Shown one piece after another: positions 20,594 to 31,449 of a stretch of 64,000 nt of DNA. Every line of letters begins with the position of its first letter. Position 1 is the first letter of the stretch. Below the pieces are notes generated by a model. It saw only the letters and a list, made by a program, of their open reading frames with translations. It ran no database searches and had not been told where the DNA came from. Position numbers and translations under genes: made by a program. The stretch comes from Gracilariopsis chorda (lineage: Eukaryota > Rhodophyta > Florideophyceae > Gracilariales > Gracilariaceae), in assembly GCA_003194525.1 (NCBI GenBank), contig NBIV01000095.1:62001-126000 (forward strand), given 5' to 3'.

Positions 20594-23500
20594 ACATATC
20601 ACCTCCTCCGCAGCTGACTCCGTTCTGACTCGTCCGGACTCCAATCTGAACTCCGTTCCTCTACATGTAGTCTGCGCCGTTTCTGTTTCAGATCAGTTCC
20701 GCTTTGGCTCCTTCACGGTCCGCCTAGTCTTGGCTTTGAAGTTGCCAGAATCATGCGTAACATTTCAACTATCCGCCGTCAACTCTTTCTGTGAGAAACA
20801 TGTTTGTCATTTTAACTTTCTCTGGTTGCCAAGACCAGAACTATCTATCCCTCTACTCGTAATACTACCACTCATCTTTCTGCAATGAGTCCAGGTCCCT
20901 ATGGAATCACTGTAAGTCTAAAGTTGACGGAGAGGCTGATGTGGATAGTACGCATTCTGGTTGGGACCACTATCTAGCGATAACGGTAATCTATCGACTT
21001 TTTATCCTAAAAGCCTTCCGTCGTCTGATTGGTTAACCTAACTGGCTGGGCGAATGGACTTGGTCGAACAAGTTCTGATACTTATAGATAAGCACCGGCT
21101 TCCACGAAAGCTGATCCACAAAGGACACAGATAGCCAGCTCAATAGTATTTCCCAGCACCACAAGAAGAGTTGGAGCTTCGGCTTTGATAACAATAGCAA
21201 CTCAACACGAATCTTGTTGGCCGTCATTTCGTAAACCCCGACTCTTCGCTGTTGTCTCAAACATCAATGTGATGTTTGGTCTTTGTAATGTTAGTTGGTA
21301 TCCCTCTCGTCAGAGACCGTTCATGCGTCGATGGATACCACAAACATGACCATATGGAACTTGATCTATGCAGATCGAAATATAGCCGTATCTGGATACC
21401 TTTGCACTACTCTGTTGTACCATGGCAATTTGGGTGGATCTAGAGGTGAACAGTTGGGTCCCTTGTACATCAGGCGTTTCATTTTCAGTTTACGCACATT
21501 GAAATTAGACTTGCGGCCGCAGAAATTCCTTGGTTTCTTGCGGAGAGAAAAATATCTTTGACCAGATATGTTTTACCCTTGTGTTGTGAAGCTCCTCGGA
21601 AAGAAAGATTTTCTCTGTCCCGTAGTACCAATCTCTATTCATGTCCCCGGAATGTAGCCGATGACCGCTGCTTGCTCTCACCTTGCAGCAGCCGTGTCGC
21701 GCTCACTAGCTACTATCTCGGAATATGGAAAGATCAGCACCAAGTTACTACGCGAAGGCCCGAGATATGTTGTAGTTAGACAGTTAGACATCAAGGGCCC
21801 ACAGTAAAGAAGAAGAAATTAGACTTTGTTTGATCCAAACTACAAGTATTCACGGAAGTCTATATATAATCCGCGTCAGCTCCCGTCTCTCCAGACATGC
21901 CGCCAAATTGTAGTTTGAATTATCATACTAACCTTCTGTATATGCTCCTCTGGGTATAGCAGTGTGTTTATGAGGTGAAAACGCAGCCTAGGGGTGATAG
22001 ACAATCTCCAGATATAGATGATATCCAGATCTCGAAGCTAATCAAAGCCACACCGGCGTTCCAACGCTTTGTAACATTATTGTGATCCGTCAAGATTTAT
22101 TGAATGTTGATGGCTTCTTTGGTGTCCTATTTTTCTTCTACTGGTTCTGTGCGTCTAGGTCATTCTTTTCTATGAAGAATCTGCAAGGCACTGATACTCA
22201 AACTGCAGCAGGGTCTTGGGGCATATATTACTTCTCAGGGACTGAAGTTCTCGTCCATTTCTCTACGAAAGTGGGTTTTCTAGTTCATAGGTCTCAGCAC
22301 ACGTCTCCAACCTTACAGCAGACTCATGCGACCCTAAAAAGACTGCTCTAGAGTAATCTACCTGCTACCAGAAACAAACATAGTAGGATTTCCAGGAACG
22401 CTGAAGTTATTTTGAGGCAGTGTCGGTTTGGTTCTGTACAAAATAGCGCTGCACTCGACGGTGACGATAATCGCCGGCGTGCTTGCTACCGGACATATCG
22501 CGGCCTTCATAACCAGTCCTACCCAGTTCAAACACTCGTTTCGTCTCTACCACGCTTTCGGAATTAGTGGCGAGCGCCCGTAAACATACATTTCGTCTCA
22601 AAGACACACACTGATCCTGGGGGGTTTTTTAAACCCAATCTACCCTCTCTTTGGCACAACACGCTCCTTGCTGGCCCTGTTCTTTTAGCATGAAAGTTCT
22701 TCCTTAATGTGTGCTGGAGCAAAGGGATATTCAATCAGGAACGGACGAACCCGGACTAAAACGGGCACGGTATAGTGACGGTCTTGATATAGACCTTTAC
22801 AGTGCTCTCAACGGTAGTGCATTCCTCAAGTCTTCGTCAGAAAGGTAGCCTCAGTCTTCTGCGAGAGAGCGGCCAACGACCTATCATTGGTAGGAGTGAT
22901 CGTCTTTGGCATATCGTGAACAAGAACATCAGAGTCTGATGATCAGATTGTCCTTGAAAATGTGAATTAACTGCTCTTTAATTCTCTTGAGAACTAACCC
23001 CTTTATATCGTTATCAATTGTATGCTGATGAACAGCAATATGAACCACTGAGTATTTGCAAACCACATATTGCTGTTCTGTTCCGGACCTCCACAGTTGA
23101 CTCTTCGGCGTGCAACAGTTCACAATCTTCCATGGCATGGAATCCATGCCCGCTTGGTTGGACTCTTCTGGCAATGACTCCTTGGAGGATTTCTCCTGGT
23201 CAGGTGTAATTACTATTGAATTGCGATCTAGAAGCGATGAAGAGGTGCTGTTGAGTGCGAATCACAGCGCTACACGTGGACAGCTCATTTATCGTTGGCG
23301 CAGACCATGCACTCTCAATGATTCCGAGAATCATCCTTGCCTTCCCCCGAGACAGACTGGAGGAAAAGACAGGGGGAACCTGCTTCTCGTTCGTTTCTTG
23401 CCTGCCGCTGCGATCACGCCGCGACGCACCCGAGCGCTCAACGACTACACGCGCTCCACAGCCGCGCCGCTACTTCCCAGATCCTTCGGCTCTGCGCGCG

Positions 23501-25093
23501 AATACCGCCGATAGAAGCCAATGTGTTAATAACATACCAACTCCACCAAATGACCACACTTTAATTCTTAAAGCGGTTTTAGCCTTTTAATGAAGAGATA
23601 TGTCGGCGGTATCGTTCGCTTGACCGGTTGAGACAGTGGTCGAAGTTTATTCTTGCTCTATATCTTCGATATCCAATTTCCGTCTTCATGTTTTCTTTTG
23701 TGCATCAGTTCGACGGAGTTTATTTATGTTGTTCTGAACGTTGCGAGAGCTTTGGGATTCTGAACAGGATTTCCTGCACATCCGTTCTGAAATGAATACA
23801 TTCATGTGGTCAGCTTAGGTCGAAGCTGTTCGTTTCTTCAGGACTGTGACGCATCACTAGGAGTTTCATATTTGTGTGACACTATATGAATTTCAAAACT
23901 CTGTAAAGACCATGAGACAAGTTTGCATGTTTGACATGTTATGCGGAAGGTGTCTAGGACTCTTTAGCTACTTGCGTAGTACACACAAACTAATTGCGTG
24001 AAAACACGGGGTCGTTTCCCATCTGAACGAGAATCGAGGAAGGGGTAGTAGGGCTACATCAAAAGTTTACAAATATTGTGTGTGATGGACGAGACAGTCA
24101 CTAACCTTAGTTGCACCCTTGTAGTTCAGCTCAATCAATGGACGTGTTCCCTCTGGTAAGCTGCTGTGGCAGTCGCATCTTTAATGAACACAATTCCTTT
24201 TCACTAAGAATCAGAGACGGAGACCGCCCAAAGCTTAATTATAGAAACAGGCGAACGGATCATCTCTTGTCTCTGATCTGGATACCCACCCCAAGTGGAA
24301 AGACAGCACAAAGGTATCCTCATAACTGCAAAGCTCTTTCCTTATCGTTTAGGGACTGTAACTTAGGGTTAACTTATGCTTCATTCCTACGTTACTCAAC
24401 ATCTTGTAACACTTCAACCTTTCTCCAACTTGTTCTGTTTTCCTTCACTCTGTCTAATCTCTTTTTGACATGATAGTTTCTGCACGACGCAATCAGCAGT
24501 CGATCTTCGTCCCCGTGGACAGGGGTAATGTTGCCATGAATTGTGCATGCCGCCAAGTCTCACGTGAGTGTCATTTGCTTCTTCCCTGTGAACCACATGT
24601 GTCATTTCGCAATTCCCAACGAACTTGGTAACTTCTCGAGCTGGACCGATGCGCGATAATACATGACATTAACCCTTATCTCCTCTTCAGAAGCTATCCA
24701 TCTGCAACCACAGAACGCCGGACCATACTAAAGAAGAAGAAGGGTTGTTGCTTCCGCTCTCATGTGCCTTTCCACGTTCAGCATCGCTAAACTCTGGCTT
24801 CCGCTCCGCAATCATTCGCAAGGCACATTCGAAGGGCGAATTCAAACCGATTACGTGGTTGGCGCAAATCGAATGTCAGATGCGATAGAGCCCGGAAAGT
24901 GATGAGTTCTTTCTACTCAGTCGATTGATGGACGTCCTTTGTTTGAGCGCAGTGTTTCATTTCAAGAAAAGTGAGAACACTTTGTTCGCAAGTGGAATGT
25001 TTCAATCAAGCGTCCTTTGCGATTTCCTCCCCCCCCCGTGTTACGCGAGAAATCCGAAGGATAAATCGATGAATCCCTACCGTCCGTCCTCAA
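20594..25093. other. Gene-poor stretch of 4.5 kb
   Basis: Many short frames on both strands, none with a domain, signal peptide or coherent composition. A GC-rich patch at 23,380-23,520 and a poly-C run near 25,027-25,037 are the only local oddities. A TATATATAA word occurs at about 21,862, with no gene assigned to it. Confidence 0.4.
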
Positions 25094-25100
25094 TATAAAA
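25094..25100 (+). promoter_or_regulatory. TATA box of the beta-helix-like gene
   Basis: TATAAAA, 105 bp ahead of the ATG at 25,199. The placement matches that of the TATA box in front of the Cys-rich gene. Confidence 0.65.
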
Positions 25101-25198
25101 GCAGCCGGCTCGTACTGAGATCATCCCAGAATTGCTCCACTGTGCCAAAGCTTCTGACTTCTCTTCCATATCTTCGATCCGCAAATTACTGCATACTC

Positions 25199-26338
25199 AT
25201 GTCGAGAACCGTTCTCTTTTCTCTGTCTTTCTTTTGCCTTGCCGCGGTAGTTCTCTGCCAAACCTGCACCGGATCCCAGAGTGGTACTTTCGCTGACGTA
25301 ACTGTGAATGGCGGGGCATGCACTTTAAATGGAGCTACGGTAACTGGTTCAGTGATGGTGCTAAACGGGGGCTCATTAACGACATTGGGCACTACTACAA
25401 TCCTCGGAAGCGTGAGCGGAGATGGTTCTGCGGATATTTTGCTGTCGGGTACAACAACAGTTAACGGATTGGTTTCATCAACAAACTCTCCGACCAGCAC
25501 TCTGACGATCGACACATCGAGCTCTATTGGCAGCGTAAGCATGCTTTCGTCTGGAAACGCAGTTATTAAGGGGTCTATCACGGGTATTTCAAGCGCCTCT
25601 TCAAAAGATATTTCTGTGGATGGTGGCACCATCGGAGGGGGTGGAGTATTTGTTTCAAAGGGTTCTGGAGATATATCGCTATGCTCTGCGACGGTGTCCG
25701 GAGCTGTTACGATTTCCGAAAACGTTGGAGATCTACTGGCGACAGTATCGCCACCATGCACGGCATCATCGATCACCGGAACTGTTTCTGTTGAGAAAGG
25801 AACTGGAAATGTAGATTTGAGCGGTGCAACGGTTTCTTCCGGAGACGTGCTTGTGGTGGACCAAACTGGAAATGTTGTGATTTCGTCGTCTACAATCAGT
25901 GACATTGCCATTACTAACCTGGATGGATCTATCACTCTTGACGGGGTTCAAACCGACAGCGATGCTACGATTTCGGGCACTTCTGGGCTGTTGAAAGTAA
26001 TGAATTCAAACTTTGTCGGAGACGCTGCATTTAGGAACGGAGCTGGGGTGGAAGTCAGTGCATCGAGCTTTTCACTGGAGGTTGTAGTGATTGAGAACAA
26101 CAGCGGCCCAGTAACTTTTGACTCTAATGTAGACTTGTCTGTTACTGTAACTGTGAATGACGATGTGACGATTTCCAACAACGTCGGACGGGTTGCATCG
26201 GTAACGAAGAATACGGGTGGGGTATCTATCAGTGGGAACACGTTCACAGAGCTATCCTGTGTGGATAACAACCCCGCGCCGACAGGATCGGGAAACACGG
26301 TGACAAGTCTCGCCAGCGGACAATGCTCGTCGTTCTAG
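25199..26338 (+). CDS. Secreted beta-helix-like repeat protein
   Basis: A 379-residue protein from the ATG at 25,199; the same frame is open a little further upstream but has no earlier ATG, and the chosen start gives a clean signal peptide (about residues 1-21, ending AAVVLC). After it the whole chain is made of short beta-strand-like repeats rich in Gly, Ser, Thr, Val and Asn (patterns such as VTVNGGACTL, ATVTGSVMVL, GNVVISSSTISD), spaced about 20-25 residues as in right-handed parallel beta-helices. Four Cys near the start and three near the end could pair. No catalytic pectate-lyase residues are evident. Extracellular matrix or surface protein is the likely role; I do not recognise a named family. 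Intact, with its own TATA box. Confidence 0.8.
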   Translation: MSRTVLFSLSFFCLAAVVLCQTCTGSQSGTFADVTVNGGACTLNGATVTGSVMVLNGGSLTTLGTTTILGSVSGDGSADILLSGTTTVNGLVSSTNSPTSTLTIDTSSSIGSVSMLSSGNAVIKGSITGISSASSKDISVDGGTIGGGGVFVSKGSGDISLCSATVSGAVTISENVGDLLATVSPPCTASSITGTVSVEKGTGNVDLSGATVSSGDVLVVDQTGNVVISSSTISDIAITNLDGSITLDGVQTDSDATISGTSGLLKVMNSNFVGDAAFRNGAGVEVSASSFSLEVVVIENNSGPVTFDSNVDLSVTVTVNDDVTISNNVGRVASVTKNTGGVSISGNTFTELSCVDNNPAPTGSGNTVTSLASGQCSSF

Positions 26339-27808
26339 CTCGATTTGTGTGAAGGTGAGCTCCGCGGGGCTGGGACGGTGCGGTCGGTGGCTGTGCGGAG
26401 CGGGGAGGAGCCCCTTCCCAGCATGAAGTCATGCTCTGATCACGAACGCGTGCAGTTGACAGTGTGGTGAGGGGTTGAATTTGGTGAAAAAAACGGGTAC
26501 GCGTGGAGCGCCGTGCGCACTGCGGCGAATTCAGTGTAATGCGTCTCGTGACGTGTACAGTGTCTCCTTGCGCTGTATTCTGCTGCGCGTGACATCACGC
26601 TGCGATGATCAGAGCTGCAGCCTGGAGTGAAGTTCACCTGCCGCGAGGCTGATTCAGTGGCCACCGGCCGCCTGCTGTTCCATAACAGGTACAGTATGGC
26701 GCGAAGATCTCATTAAGAATGATACACTTGAAAGCGCCACAGAAGCTGACCTCCCGTCACGCCGATGACCTGCAATACAGCATGCTGTTGCAGCAACTTG
26801 GCCCAAGAACAGCCCCTCAAGCCGCCCCTCAGTGAGCCCTACACATGTCCAGTGCAATCGCACGTCCACACGTGAATCGCTGAGAACTTCTTCAGAGGCG
26901 CATGTTTTCCCACACCTGTGGCTCAGCTCCTCGCAAGGAATAGATAAGGCGCTGATCTCTACCCGAACCTTCGGCCACACAGTGTTCCTACACCTCTGCA
27001 TTGCATGCTGAGAAGCAGTTTAGAACCACACGCAGAGTCAACGTTTGCACGAACAGGTTAGCAAACATGCGCCTCAACTGTTTTGAAACATCATGTGTTG
27101 ATGCAGAATTTCTGCATCAGAATCATGGAGATCCGAACGCTCCGAGCTTGTCAGCGGCTGAGCGTCATGCAAAAACTCCTCATGTAACAGGGATGGAGGC
27201 AACACGCGAACATTAACCTTCAACCCTGTGCCTTCATCTTCAGATTTGGCCGGACAGTGAAATCATGTTTGTTTCTTATTATTTCTATGAACGTTTTGTT
27301 CAAGGCTTCGGATTTGTGTGTGTGTGTGTCTACAGGCACGTGCCTCTAATTCCTAGGCAGCAGTATTAACTTTCTGAAAGCAGAAGGCTAATCATCTCTT
27401 CGACGGCTAAATTCCCCTAATAGACCCAGTCGCATATCCATTTGGCTTCCTCATCCGGCGTAACTTCATCGTCTTTTGTAGCCTTTTCGGAAGGTCGGCA
27501 CACCTCGACGGACGGAACTGCATGTGCGCTTTCGGATTTGTTTTGCACGAGGAAACATGATGCTAGAGACATCGCCAGCGACGAACAGTTTCTTAGCGCA
27601 GCGCTCACCGGGACACTTTTTGTCCAGTTTCACATGCCACCTGCTGTACTACTAACAGAGTGCGCTCATAACAATAAGCTGCAAAAACGTCAAACTAAAA
27701 AAACATCAACATCTCATTACAGTTTGTGGAGGATTGCAGTTGGTGAGAACATATCAAGCCAGTAACGTTCGCACAATGGCATCAAAGTAATACAATTCTA
27801 CTATACAT
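26339..27808. other. Intergenic
   Basis: No supported gene. A minus frame at 27,001-26,654 (115 codons) has no features. A 21-bp palindrome lies at 27,099-27,119 and a short (GT)n run at about 27,315-27,330. Confidence 0.4.
27099..27119. repeat. Perfect 10-bp inverted repeat, 1-nt centre
   Basis: TGATGCAGAA, T, TTCTGCATCA. It may be a dimeric protein-binding site or a chance palindrome. Confidence 0.6.
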
Positions 27809-29320
27809 CTACACCACACCTATGTTCACCGTTCGTCCGTGCCAAACACCAGTCTTTCTCACCTTGTATCCGCTAGAGTACACAACCTCAACAGAGTCAA
27901 CGTATGAATGTCTCCCAAGTCCGAAGTGCAACGTCTCTATGAACGAAGTAGATACTGTAGCGCCAGGTGTTCCGACGCGCTGGTGTACCTTTCTTGCACC
28001 GCCTCCAACCGCAACTGTCACAACAGCGTGCAAGGCAGTGGCAGATCCATCTGGGGCGCTTCCAACGCGAACATGGAGGTATCTGGTATACCATCTACGC
28101 GGTAATTTGTTGCGGAACAACCTGTATATCCCGCGATAGTTCAACTCATGTTGGTCTCCCTGACTGCTAATAACGTCTACGCGACCGTCCAAGTCGTAGT
28201 CAAACGCCACGGCATTATCACCTCGCACATCTGCCGGTCGATAAAGAAGGTTGTCCTCTCGCGCAAACGTGCCGTCACCTTGGTTCATCAGAACAATATC
28301 CGGCTCCGAGTACTGCGTGATCAGAAGGTCCATGTAGCCGTCGTTATTGAAATCTGCAACGGTGACTCCCCTTGAGGTGGTACCGCGAGGAATGCCAGCT
28401 TTATCAGTGACGTCCACATACTTTCCGTTTCGATTCTCAAAGAGATAGTCATCAAAATGTGCACCTGGCGACCATTTGAGGTCTCCAGACTTAGTCCTAG
28501 CGACGTACAGGTCAAAGTCACCGTCGTTATCAAAGTCAATCTCGGCGACTGCGACAACGCCATAACGCTCGATTCCGGGGGGGAACACGTCAGATGTGAT
28601 GTCTGCAAACGTAAAGGGCGCGGTAAGTTTGTAGACGCTAAGCTGGTTATAATATACAATAAGTTCCATGTTTCGATCACCGTCAATGTCAATGGCTGTT
28701 CCATACCAGTTACGATCGTACTCGAAACCGGGTAAGGCACGCAGTTGGTAGTAAGAGCCCTTGTTCTCGTATCCAAAGTGAGAGACGCCGTTGTCTTTTG
28801 GACGGGCGTTCATGAATACTACATCAAGGTGCTTATGATTCTTAGAGAGCGAAAGGTCCATGTAGATTGCAGTGCGTCCTCGACCACCAGCCTTGTCAAC
28901 GCCGGCCGACGTGGTGATGTTAGATATTTGCCGTGACGGATTAGCCTCAAAGAGCTGAGGTCTCGTGGGATACCTGCCAAATGCGCCTCCGACCGAGAGA
29001 GAGAAGCGAACATTCTTGGAGGTGGGAGACACAGGCGCGGGTACAATTGCATGCGTATCAACCCAGACTGAAAAGTCTCCGCGCGAAAATCTACCTCGAT
29101 TGTTGTAGAAGACGCGAGCGAAAAAGTTGTCATGGTGACAGAGAATGAGATCCGGCCAGCCGTCGTGATCGAGATCAGCTATAGTGGGACCGCCATACTT
29201 TTTTCGGGGGTTGCCGACGGGCAAACCAACAGCAGCGGTGACCTCTTCAAAGGAAGGAAGCAAGGCGAGTGCGACAGCAGAGAGCGAGAGCAAAAGAACA
29301 GTAGAGCGCAGAAAAGCCAT
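27809..29320 (-). CDS. Secreted FG-GAP/VCBS protein with ASPIC/UnbV end
   Basis: A complete 503-residue protein. Residues 1-20 form a signal peptide. Five or more calcium-loop repeats follow, each with D-x-D/N-x-D-G spacing: IADLDHDGWPDLIL (near 47-60), AIDIDGDRNMELIV, AEIDFDNDGDFDLYVA, VADFNNDGYMDLLI and AFDYDLDGRVDVIS. This is the FG-GAP/VCBS beta-propeller of integrin-alpha N-termini and CRTAC1-type proteins. The last 75 residues (LHVRVG..., LHFGLGRHSYVDSVEVVY) match the ASPIC/UnbV module that ends many such propellers. No transmembrane span, so it is probably secreted and calcium binding, acting in the matrix. No intron is needed. No clear TATA box upstream. Confidence 0.88.
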   Translation of the reverse strand: MAFLRSTVLLLSLSAVALALLPSFEEVTAAVGLPVGNPRKKYGGPTIADLDHDGWPDLILCHHDNFFARVFYNNRGRFSRGDFSVWVDTHAIVPAPVSPTSKNVRFSLSVGGAFGRYPTRPQLFEANPSRQISNITTSAGVDKAGGRGRTAIYMDLSLSKNHKHLDVVFMNARPKDNGVSHFGYENKGSYYQLRALPGFEYDRNWYGTAIDIDGDRNMELIVYYNQLSVYKLTAPFTFADITSDVFPPGIERYGVVAVAEIDFDNDGDFDLYVARTKSGDLKWSPGAHFDDYLFENRNGKYVDVTDKAGIPRGTTSRGVTVADFNNDGYMDLLITQYSEPDIVLMNQGDGTFAREDNLLYRPADVRGDNAVAFDYDLDGRVDVISSQGDQHELNYRGIYRLFRNKLPRRWYTRYLHVRVGSAPDGSATALHAVVTVAVGGGARKVHQRVGTPGATVSTSFIETLHFGLGRHSYVDSVEVVYSSGYKVRKTGVWHGRTVNIGVV

Positions 29321-29895
29321 TTCCGGTGGTTACGGGACGTCGACGAAGAACGCCGGGAAGGGGGGGACGATGGACGATGGTGGCACTTGTACTGAGGCGG
29401 GGAAAGATGAGAGCATGTGCGGTGCATAGCGGCAGGCAGCGCGGAAGTCGTTGCGAAGCATCGCGCGCGTAACCTCATGAGTGAACTTTAGTATGCGGGC
29501 ACGGCGCGCGTGCCCCTTGTCACGCTGTCGTCACAACGCGCACGGCGCCTGTTCACCGCACGCCGCGCAGAAATTCACAGCAAACGCCAAGAGTTCAAGC
29601 TGTGTAGAGTCAGATAGTTGAGGTGGTTAGAGGTTAAGAGGGTTAGAGAAGCCTGCATATCTCGCCTTAGATAGCACGCCGACTCCGTGCAACCACAACT
29701 TCGTCTGATGGAGGCGTTTCTTCGGCTGCGCTCAGTCACTGCCGCCGTATGTGATCTTTTCACCTCCTGCACCAGCTTCGTCAGGTTCTCTTTTCCTGTT
29801 CAAGCAGGACGCCGACACGCACAATGCATGTGAGACAAATGTCACCCTGAACATATTCACGCTCTCTGCACCAAAGGCATTTCCTCCGCTGCAGA
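29321..29895. other. Intergenic upstream of the FG-GAP gene
   Basis: GC-rich to 29,570, then neutral. Contains the presumed promoter of the gene on the minus strand, without a recognisable TATA box. Confidence 0.4.
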
Positions 29896-30520
29896 TTGCA
29901 TCATCTCCAAAGATGCTCCGCTCCCCCTTCTCACAAGACCAATATCCCTGGACAAGAATGCCCGTTATCTTTGCAAAGTGACGATACATCGGAACATTCC
30001 ACACCACATTTGGCCCCTCGCCGAAGGCCCTCGGCTCGGTTCTGCGTCTTACTATCTTGCGCCATGATATCTGTACTCATTTCCAATTCCGACAAATGCC
30101 ACTGTAACAGTTTTTAAGTTAAGCAAGAGCTGCTCCACTTTGCTGCGGTGTGTGTACTCATTGCATTTCCGGCAACGTAAATTGCATCATCTTCAAAGCT
30201 ACAGGTACTGCGTTCCCCTTTCCCAGCAAGGCCAAACTCTGCAAAAATGCCGTTATTTTACGTAGTTTCGTTGCATTGGAACGTTCCTCATGACAACTGG
30301 TCCCTTGCCTTTGGCTCGATTCCGTGTTTTGCTGTCTCGTGCCCCGTTGTCTGCACGTTGTCTGCACTCAGTTTTCAATTCCTACAAATACCACTCATCA
30401 GTCTTTAATTTACGCAAGAACTGATGCAATATGGTGGAGTGTATATAGCCATTTACCTATTGCATAATCCAAAGGTGCTGCCTCCCCTTTTGGCCTGCGT
30501 CTGCGAAATGTGGCAGGACT
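29896..30520. repeat. Decayed tandem repeat, unit about 280 bp, 2.2 copies
   Basis: ATTGCATCATCT/CCAAAG...TCCCC begins at 29,896, 30,181 and (as ATTGCATAATCCAAAG) 30,459, giving periods of 285 and 278 bp. Later parts also match: AACATTCC/AACGTTCC, CCTCGCC/CCTTGCC, CGGCTCGGTTCTGCGT/TGGCTCGATTCCGTGT, AATTCC.ACAAAT.CCACT and TTAAG/TTTACGCAAGA. The copies differ by many substitutions, so the array is old. No coding capacity. Confidence 0.75.
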
Positions 30521-30897
30521 TGGTCATATTATTTAACTTTAAAAGCTTCAATAGGGTTACAAGTTGTCCAGCAACTTATTTTGACATTTCTAACCTTAAT
30601 TGCGCCTCACCCCATCGCGTCAACATCATGTCACATTGATTTCCACTGTCGCCACGGACAGCACTTCCTGTTGTCAATCAGCTTCGCCAAACAACTCGCA
30701 TGCAGAACAACAAAGACACCAATCTGGAATGTGTGTGCTCGAGCTTCATACAGCTGCCGGACAGGAGGCACCTACTTAAGCATAATCAGCTCCTTCCACC
30801 TTTGCGTTATCGCCCTCTGTTCCTCTCCCTCGTCTTACTGTAAACGGCAATGCTCTTTCACAAGCGTTGCTGTGAGTCATTCCTGTTTCTCCACCTT
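30521..30897. other. No gene identified
   Basis: An open plus frame (30,581-31,039) is Cys/Ser rich with no domain and is probably chance. Confidence 0.35.
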
Positions 30898-31116
30898 TTA
30901 TAACCAGCTGCTCGGCGAGAAACTTGCTGCCTTTTTCCGTGCAAGCTCTGACGAGCACAATACTTGCACATCAAACTTCGAATCGACGAATGTCAGTCCA
31001 ATGCCTCCACACAACATGGGCACAACCACGTCACATTGAGAGGCGCCAATACTGTAAGAATCTTCTTTTAACAACTGTGCAGTTTTCTCGTACGCTGACA
31101 GTGCGTCCAGCAACAT
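30898..31116 (-). pseudogene. Possible hAT transposase fragment
   Basis: A 72-codon minus frame contains LSAYEKTAQLLKEDSYSIGASQ followed by VVVPMLCG, which fits the hAT transposase stretch that pairs an ..FE.AT..LS.E.Y.T.. helix with a ..VLP.. strand. No dimerisation domain (hATC) was found downstream. Weak, motif-only assignment. Confidence 0.25.
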
Positions 31117-31376
31117 AGCACATTTAATTCTTCACACATTCTATTATACCTCAAAACTGTATTAATCCTTTAATCCTCGGCCCTTTCTACATATGGACAT
31201 GGACCAAAATCTATCTTGTCCATTGTCCATGATTTTTGGGTCATTTTTGAGCGACCCCACGGAACTTCGAAATCGTTCTCTGTCAGATCTGTTTTAAATT
31301 TTTCACTTTATTGTTAACTCTTTTTCTGGTGCAGTACAAAAAACGCATGTTCATGTTTAGATCCACGATTTCATGA

Positions 31377-31421
31377 AGTTTATGCATTTCTTCTGTTTGG
31401 ATGATTATTCATGCATAAACT
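31377..31421. repeat. 11-bp perfect inverted repeat
   Basis: AGTTTATGCAT at 31,377-31,387 and ATGCATAAACT at 31,411-31,421, with a 23-nt loop, in AT-rich DNA rich in CATG words. It may be an element end; no partner was identified. Confidence 0.55.
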
Positions 31422-31449
31422 GTGAAAACTCATGTTCTTTCATGATGTA

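Noticed and set aside
25186-25935. 249-codon minus ORF
   Set aside because: Antisense to the beta-helix-like gene; its Pro/Thr/Val repeats mirror the repeats of the real gene.
27310-27332. (GT)n microsatellite
   Set aside because: A short simple repeat, not informative.
30581-31039. 152-codon plus ORF
   Set aside because: Ser/Cys rich without domain or repeats, and overlaps the possible hAT fragment on the other strand.
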